Source: CAYGTK01 sp964352775
Lineage (GTDB): Bacteria > Bacteroidota > Bacteroidia > Chitinophagales > CAIOSU01
NCBI GenBank assembly: GCA_964352775.1
Contig: CAYGTK010000028.1
Coordinates: forward strand, 1 to 27,169
Length of the DNA: 27,169 bases
Direction: 5' to 3'
The stretch's first letter is position 1. Each line of letters opens with the position of its first letter. The notes beneath the pieces were generated by a model. The model worked only from the letters and a program-made list of their open reading frames with translations, was not told the origin of the DNA and did not search any database. Below, piece after piece: positions 24,225 through 27,169 of this stretch. The position numbers and the translations under genes are program-made.

Positions 24225-24800
24225 ATGCCATTACTTACTAAAGCTGAATTTCGCAGAAGAGTAGATAAAAGAAGTAATTCTATCACAAAAGCGTACAGTG
24301 ATAATCAATTGCTAAACGAATCCAGAAGCCCCTCTAGAACCCGCTATGACATTTTCCTTTCACATAGTTTTGATGATAAGGATGAAATAGCTGTATTAAA
24401 AGAAATATTGGAAGAAAACGGCCATTCTGTATATGTAGATTGGGTAGTTGATAGTCATTTAAACAGGAGGAGAGTTACTAAAAGTAACGTTAACCTTATT
24501 CGGCAACGTATGGCTATGTGTAAATCGCTAGTTTATGCTTTCAGCGATAACAGTACACACTCTAAATGGATGCAATGGGAGTTAGGGGTTTTTGACGGGA
24601 GTAAGAAACCAATTTCAATTTTTCCTATTGTTGATAATTCATCGGACACTTACAATGGAACTGATTTTCTTCAGGTTTATCCTTATATAACTATTGATAG
24701 TGTAACAACAGGAGGGAGAGCAATGCACGTTAATGAGGCAAGTAATGTATATACCACTTATGGTTCTTGGCTATCAGGGGGTAGACCTTTTCAGCGCTAA
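24225..24800 (+). CDS. TIR-domain protein, first gene of the TIR-caspase operon
   Basis: A 191-residue protein with a helical N-terminal lead (1-38) and a TIR domain (about 39-160). TIR landmarks: strand A motif YDIFLSHSFDDKDE (41-54), strand B GHSVYVDW (66-73), a helix with IRQRMAMCKSLVYAFSDNS, and WMQWELGVFDG, in which Glu119 occupies the catalytic position of NAD-cleaving TIR enzymes. It should therefore cleave NAD+ to make a cyclic ADP-ribose-type messenger. It belongs to a different TIR subgroup from the two smaller neighbours, being longer and having the VDWVVDSHLNRR segment. It starts the operon, 2 bases before the next gene. The likely role is phage-triggered signal synthesis for the caspase-like protease; this rests on type IV Thoeris and is not tested here. 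Confidence 0.88.
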   Translation: MPLLTKAEFRRRVDKRSNSITKAYSDNQLLNESRSPSRTRYDIFLSHSFDDKDEIAVLKEILEENGHSVYVDWVVDSHLNRRRVTKSNVNLIRQRMAMCKSLVYAFSDNSTHSKWMQWELGVFDGSKKPISIFPIVDNSSDTYNGTDFLQVYPYITIDSVTTGGRAMHVNEASNVYTTYGSWLSGGRPFQR

Positions 24801-24802
24801 AA

Positions 24803-25228
24803 ATGGGCTGGTTAGATGATTGGTTTGGTACTCAAGATGAGAAAAAGAAAGTAATCTTTATTTCCTTCTCAATGAAAGATGTGAAGTATAGGGACCACAT
24901 CATTGAACAAATGAGAAACCCTAAATCTCCCTTCGAGTTTATTGACATGTCGGTAAAGCAGAAGTATAAAGAAAGTGAATGGAAGAAAAAGTGCAGAACA
25001 AGAATAAAGCGAAGTGATGGTGTAATTGTACTACTAAGCAAAAACTCTTGGCGCAGTAAAGGCCTACGTTGGGAAGTAAAATGCGCAAGAGAAGAGAAAG
25101 TGAAAATTTTACCAATCCATATCTACAAAGACAAAGATAAAAGAGGCGGAATACCTCCAGAACTAGAACGCAAACGAGCATATAATTGGAAATGGGAAAC
25201 AATAGAGAAATTTTTAAGTCGGACATAA
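24803..25228 (+). CDS. TIR-like (DUF1863/ThsB-type) protein, second gene of the operon
   Basis: A 141-residue single-domain TIR protein of the MTH538/DUF1863 type, the fold found in Thoeris ThsB. Landmarks: strand A KVIFISFSMKDVKYRD (16-31), then FEFIDMSVK, a helix EWKKKCRTRIKRSDGVIVLL and WEVKCAREE, with Glu91 at the catalytic position. ThsB proteins sense phage and turn NAD+ into a cyclic ADP-ribose signal. It is clearly paralogous to the gene at 26171-26548: both have FISF, the 'F..(I/V)DMSVK' block, 'C..RI', 'GVIVL' and 'WE(V/I)KCA', and both end with a Trp-Lys-Trp helix. One base separates its stop from the caspase gene. Several sensors per effector would widen phage recognition, an inference from multi-ThsB Thoeris systems. 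Confidence 0.9.
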   Translation: MGWLDDWFGTQDEKKKVIFISFSMKDVKYRDHIIEQMRNPKSPFEFIDMSVKQKYKESEWKKKCRTRIKRSDGVIVLLSKNSWRSKGLRWEVKCAREEKVKILPIHIYKDKDKRGGIPPELERKRAYNWKWETIEKFLSRT

Positions 25229-25229
25229 A

Positions 25230-26171
25230 ATGAGAAAAGCGTTAATTGTAGGAATCAATAATTACCCAAACATACCATTGTCTGGATGTATTAACGATGC
25301 AAATGCTGTAGGTGCTACGATTCAAACACACGGTAACGGTGATCCAAATTTTGAGGTAATCTATGAATTAGATGCGCCCAGAAAAGGACCATTGAAGAAA
25401 CAAATTATGAACTTGTTTAGTGGAGAAGCAGATTCTGCATTATTTTATTTCTCTGGGCATGGTTTTTTTGGACCTACTGGTGGGGTTCTTGTTACACCAG
25501 ATTACAGTGAGGCAGATGAAGGTATTAGTCTTGATGAAATACTAACAATCGTAAATGAATCCAAAATCAAAGATAAAATTGTAATCTTAGACTGTTGTCA
25601 TTCTGGGGCTTTTGGTGAGCCCAAAAACCTTGGTGGTACCAATACCCATATCGCAAACGGAGTAACTATACTTACTGCTAGTGGGAAGGATGAGGTAGCC
25701 TTGGAAACTAAAGGTGGACACGGAGTCTTTACAGAATTATTACTTGAAGCTTTAAGAGGGGGAGCCGCCGACTTATTAGGTATGATAACACCAGGTAGTG
25801 TTTATGCATTTATTGATCAGTCTCTGGGGGCATGGGGCCAACGTCCGATGTTTAAAACCAATATATCAAGATTCACAACATTAAGACAAATTAACCCACA
25901 AGTACCTACCACTACTTTAAGAAAAATAGTTGATTACTTTGATAGCCCAACTGATATTCATGGTTTAGACCCTGAATATGAGCCAGACTCTGAAAACCCC
26001 GACCCAACTAAAACTCAAATTTTCGCTGACCTACAAGCCTTCGAAGGAGTAGGACTACTTATTCCAATTGATGAAGAGCACATGTACTACGCAGCTATGA
26101 ATTCAAGGGGATGCAAGCTTACTGCTAAAGGAGCACACTATTGGCGTCTTGCAAAAAATGGAAAGCTATAA
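25230..26171 (+). CDS. Caspase-like protease (C14 family), effector of the TIR operon
   Basis: A 313-residue protease of the caspase/metacaspase fold. The N-terminal strand KALIVGINNYP and SGCINDANAVG (18-28) are family hallmarks. The catalytic pair is intact: His77 in YFSGHG and Cys123 in ILDCCHSGAFG (the second of the two cysteines, as in metacaspases' DSCHSG). The p20-like region ends near 215. The C-terminal 95 residues (EPDSENPDP..., EEHMYYAAMNSRGCKLTAKG) form a separate domain, possibly winged-helix-like, that could bind the signal or keep the enzyme off. In type IV Thoeris a TIR-made N7-cADPR activates such a protease, which then degrades cell proteins and halts phage growth. The stop overlaps the next start by one base. 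Confidence 0.93.
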   Translation: MRKALIVGINNYPNIPLSGCINDANAVGATIQTHGNGDPNFEVIYELDAPRKGPLKKQIMNLFSGEADSALFYFSGHGFFGPTGGVLVTPDYSEADEGISLDEILTIVNESKIKDKIVILDCCHSGAFGEPKNLGGTNTHIANGVTILTASGKDEVALETKGGHGVFTELLLEALRGGAADLLGMITPGSVYAFIDQSLGAWGQRPMFKTNISRFTTLRQINPQVPTTTLRKIVDYFDSPTDIHGLDPEYEPDSENPDPTKTQIFADLQAFEGVGLLIPIDEEHMYYAAMNSRGCKLTAKGAHYWRLAKNGKL

Positions 26172-26548
26172 TGAAGAAGAGAATATTTATAAGCTTTGCA
26201 ATAGAAGATAAGACTACTAGAGATTTATTTGTAGGGCAAGCGAAAAATTCCTCAACACCATTTGAAATTGTTGACATGTCCGTTAAGACACCTTGGGATA
26301 GTGCTTGGAAAACCAAATGTAGAGAACGAATAAATAGCTGTTCCGGTGTTATTGTATTAGTGACTCCAAATCTTCCAAAAGCTGATGGAGCTTTGTGGGA
26401 AATTAAATGTGCAAAGGAGCTTGGGAAACCCATTAGGGGAATATATGCTAATGGAGGAACCTTCTTCAATGAGCCCGCGGATATGTTTGGTGCAATAACA
26501 TCATCATGGAAATGGGATAATATAAAGTCTTTTTTAGACGAACTATAG
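26171..26548 (+). CDS. TIR-like (DUF1863/ThsB-type) protein, fourth gene of the operon
   Basis: A 125-residue single TIR domain. I take the ATG at 26171, which overlaps the caspase stop (TAATG); an ATG at 26141 lies inside the caspase gene and would add ten unlikely residues. Landmarks: KRIFISFAIEDK (3-14), FEIVDMSVK (31-39), CRERINSCSGVIVLV (50-64), and ALWEIKCAKELG with Glu77 at the catalytic position. It is the paralogue of the gene at 24803, about 15 residues shorter, with a different loop after the catalytic helix (ANGGTFFNEPADMFGAI against KDKDKRGGIPPELERK). That loop may decide specificity. It ends with SWKWDNIKSFLDEL and its stop shares a CTATAG palindrome with the opposing gene. Confidence 0.9.
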   Translation: MKKRIFISFAIEDKTTRDLFVGQAKNSSTPFEIVDMSVKTPWDSAWKTKCRERINSCSGVIVLVTPNLPKADGALWEIKCAKELGKPIRGIYANGGTFFNEPADMFGAITSSWKWDNIKSFLDEL

Positions 26549-26926
26549 GTTATTCAATTTTAACTTCAGCGCGGTAGCCTTGAATTCGGTTTCTTGATAG
26601 TTTGTCAATATCTGAGGTCGGGCTCCTCTAGTATTAGGTATCCTAATGCAGATTACGGGAATTTTGGGTTCGTAACTGTTGGCCAGCTCAACTTCAGTTC
26701 GTATCCAATCATGGTTGTGTGTGTCTTGCCCGATGAGGACTAATAGAGCATCGCATTTGAATAATGTATCTTTTACTCTTTGTCTAACAATATCTTTTCC
26801 TTGAATTCGAATATCCTGTTCTTGTTTAATAATATTTACTGGTCCCAATAATCTATTGCTAGCCCATCGTTCTAGTTGAAGCACAAATTCTCGGTCTTCA
26901 AAAACATAACTTACAAAAACTCTCAT
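26543..26926 (-). CDS. TIR-like protein on the opposite strand
   Basis: A 127-residue protein with a TIR-like flavodoxin fold: MRVFVSYVFEDREFVLQLER at the N-terminus corresponds to strand A and helix 1, then VKDTLFKCDALLVLIGQDTH, and WIRTEVELAN with Glu78 at the position of the catalytic acid. It belongs to the same broad TIR-like group (TIR_2/MTH538) but lacks the DMSVK block of the operon's ThsB-type members, so it is a third subtype. It faces the operon and overlaps it by six bases. A weak TAGTTTTG -7 box lies at 26953-26946 and GGGAGG about 15 bases before the ATG. Whether it signals to the same protease is unknown; sharing the island suggests it. Confidence 0.78.
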   Translation of the reverse strand: MRVFVSYVFEDREFVLQLERWASNRLLGPVNIIKQEQDIRIQGKDIVRQRVKDTLFKCDALLVLIGQDTHNHDWIRTEVELANSYEPKIPVICIRIPNTRGARPQILTNYQETEFKATALKLKLNNL

Positions 26927-27020
26927 CTCTTTTCTTTTTTCCTCCCAAAACTAATAAAACCCAAGCACAATATAATTTCAATGGTATGAGTGTTGTAGGT
27001 ATTTATGCACAAGCGCGTAG

Positions 27021-27044
27021 GTCATCCTGAATTCATTTCAGGAC
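27021..27044. repeat. REP-like hairpin at the right border of the defence module
   Basis: TCCTGAA (27025-27031) pairs with TTCAGGA (27037-27043) around the five-base loop TTCAT. It is the palindromic core of the 24-base repeat that recurs at 23955-23978. Confidence 0.8.
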
Positions 27045-27050
27045 CTCACG
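27027..27050 (+). repeat. 24-base direct repeat, right of the defence module
   Basis: Exact copy of 23955-23978 in the same orientation. The adjoining 27045-27116 is the partner of the inverted element at 15758-15829, so this spot is a cluster of repeat units. Confidence 0.9.
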
Positions 27051-27116
27051 ATAGAATGACGTACACAACGTAACCTGCCCACGCCAGATACTGAATCAAG
27101 TTCAGCAGGACATAGC
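27045..27116 (+). repeat. 72-base REP-like element, direct copy
   Basis: Matches the reverse complement of 15758-15829: 16 identical bases (27045-27060), a 12-base spacer (27061-27072) and a 33-base block (27073-27105) with four differences, ending in a shared GACATA. Confidence 0.8.
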
Positions 27117-27132
27117 ACAGAGAAGCACAAGG

Positions 27133-27169
27133 GTCATCCTGAGCCCTTCGTCTGCTGCGCGCTCAGGAC
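27133..27169. repeat. REP-like hairpin cut by the window end
   Basis: TCCTGAGC (27137-27144) pairs with GCTCAGGA (27161-27168). Same family as the other CTGA/TCAG palindromes; it continues or ends at the window edge. Confidence 0.75.

Noticed and set aside
24832..25226. Minus-strand open frames opposite the second TIR gene
   Set aside because: The plus-strand TIR domain with its catalytic Glu explains the sequence; the minus-strand products are hydrophobic and Phe/Leu-rich, typical antisense by-products.
24225..26926. Classical type I or II Thoeris
   Set aside because: No ThsA with SIR2-SLOG domains and no membrane-spanning Macro-domain effector is present; the effector here is a caspase-like protease.
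23955..27050. CRISPR array or integrase attachment sites formed by the repeats
   Set aside because: Only two copies of the 24-mer, 3 kb apart and enclosing genes; no spacer-sized periodicity, no tRNA gene and no integrase in the window.
1..27169. tRNA genes or insertion sequences with transposases
   Set aside because: No cloverleaf-like TTCGA arms in a suitable context and no transposase-like protein were seen on either strand.

Overview
The window looks like a chromosomal segment from a member of the Bacteroidota, probably a flavobacterium-like marine or freshwater lineage. Three things point there: two secreted proteins end in type IX secretion (Por) sorting domains of the 'YPNP...' type, several genes have promoters of the phylum's TTG / TAnnTTTG form, and the operon leaders mostly lack Shine-Dalgarno sequences. 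The exact genus cannot be read from the sequence.

Layout. 1-7260 carries envelope and housekeeping genes: the end of a DUF445 membrane protein, an ABC1/UbiB-type kinase-like protein, three Cys-rich mini-lipoproteins (two of them only 57 residues), a TerC-family membrane protein, an unknown exported protein, and a T9SS-exported alpha/beta hydrolase overlapping a TerB-like protein. A strong bidirectional terminator follows. 7339-15376 is a fatty-acid beta-oxidation block on the minus strand in the order fadN-fadA-fadE-fadE, with a TetR regulator gene just upstream. The same imperfect palindrome overlaps the -33 element of both the tetR and the fadN promoters, which suggests one repressor controlling itself and the operon. 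15377-15901 is a repeat-rich gap. 15902-21706 holds a second T9SS-sorted secreted protein, a YpdA-type flavin disulfide reductase, a Crp/Fnr regulator facing a zinc-independent MDR oxidoreductase whose promoter has an FNR-like box, and a HerA-like ATPase. 21781-22133 is the RNase P RNA gene, followed by an NtrC-family sigma-54 response regulator.

The most interesting part is 24225-26926. Four genes are packed with gaps of 2 and 1 bases and then a 1-base overlap: a 191-residue TIR protein, a 141-residue TIR-like protein, a caspase-like protease with intact His and Cys motifs, and a 125-residue TIR-like protein. A fifth gene, a 127-residue TIR-like protein, runs towards them, and the two opposing genes share one CTATAG palindrome as stop codons. 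TIR plus caspase-like protease is the composition of type IV Thoeris, in which a TIR enzyme makes a cyclic ADP-ribose signal that switches on the protease and stops phage growth. Here several TIRs of at least two types surround one protease, an expanded version that I would treat as the window's candidate new system. The module is bracketed by an identical 24-base direct repeat (23955-23978 and 27027-27050) belonging to a REP-like family scattered through the window.
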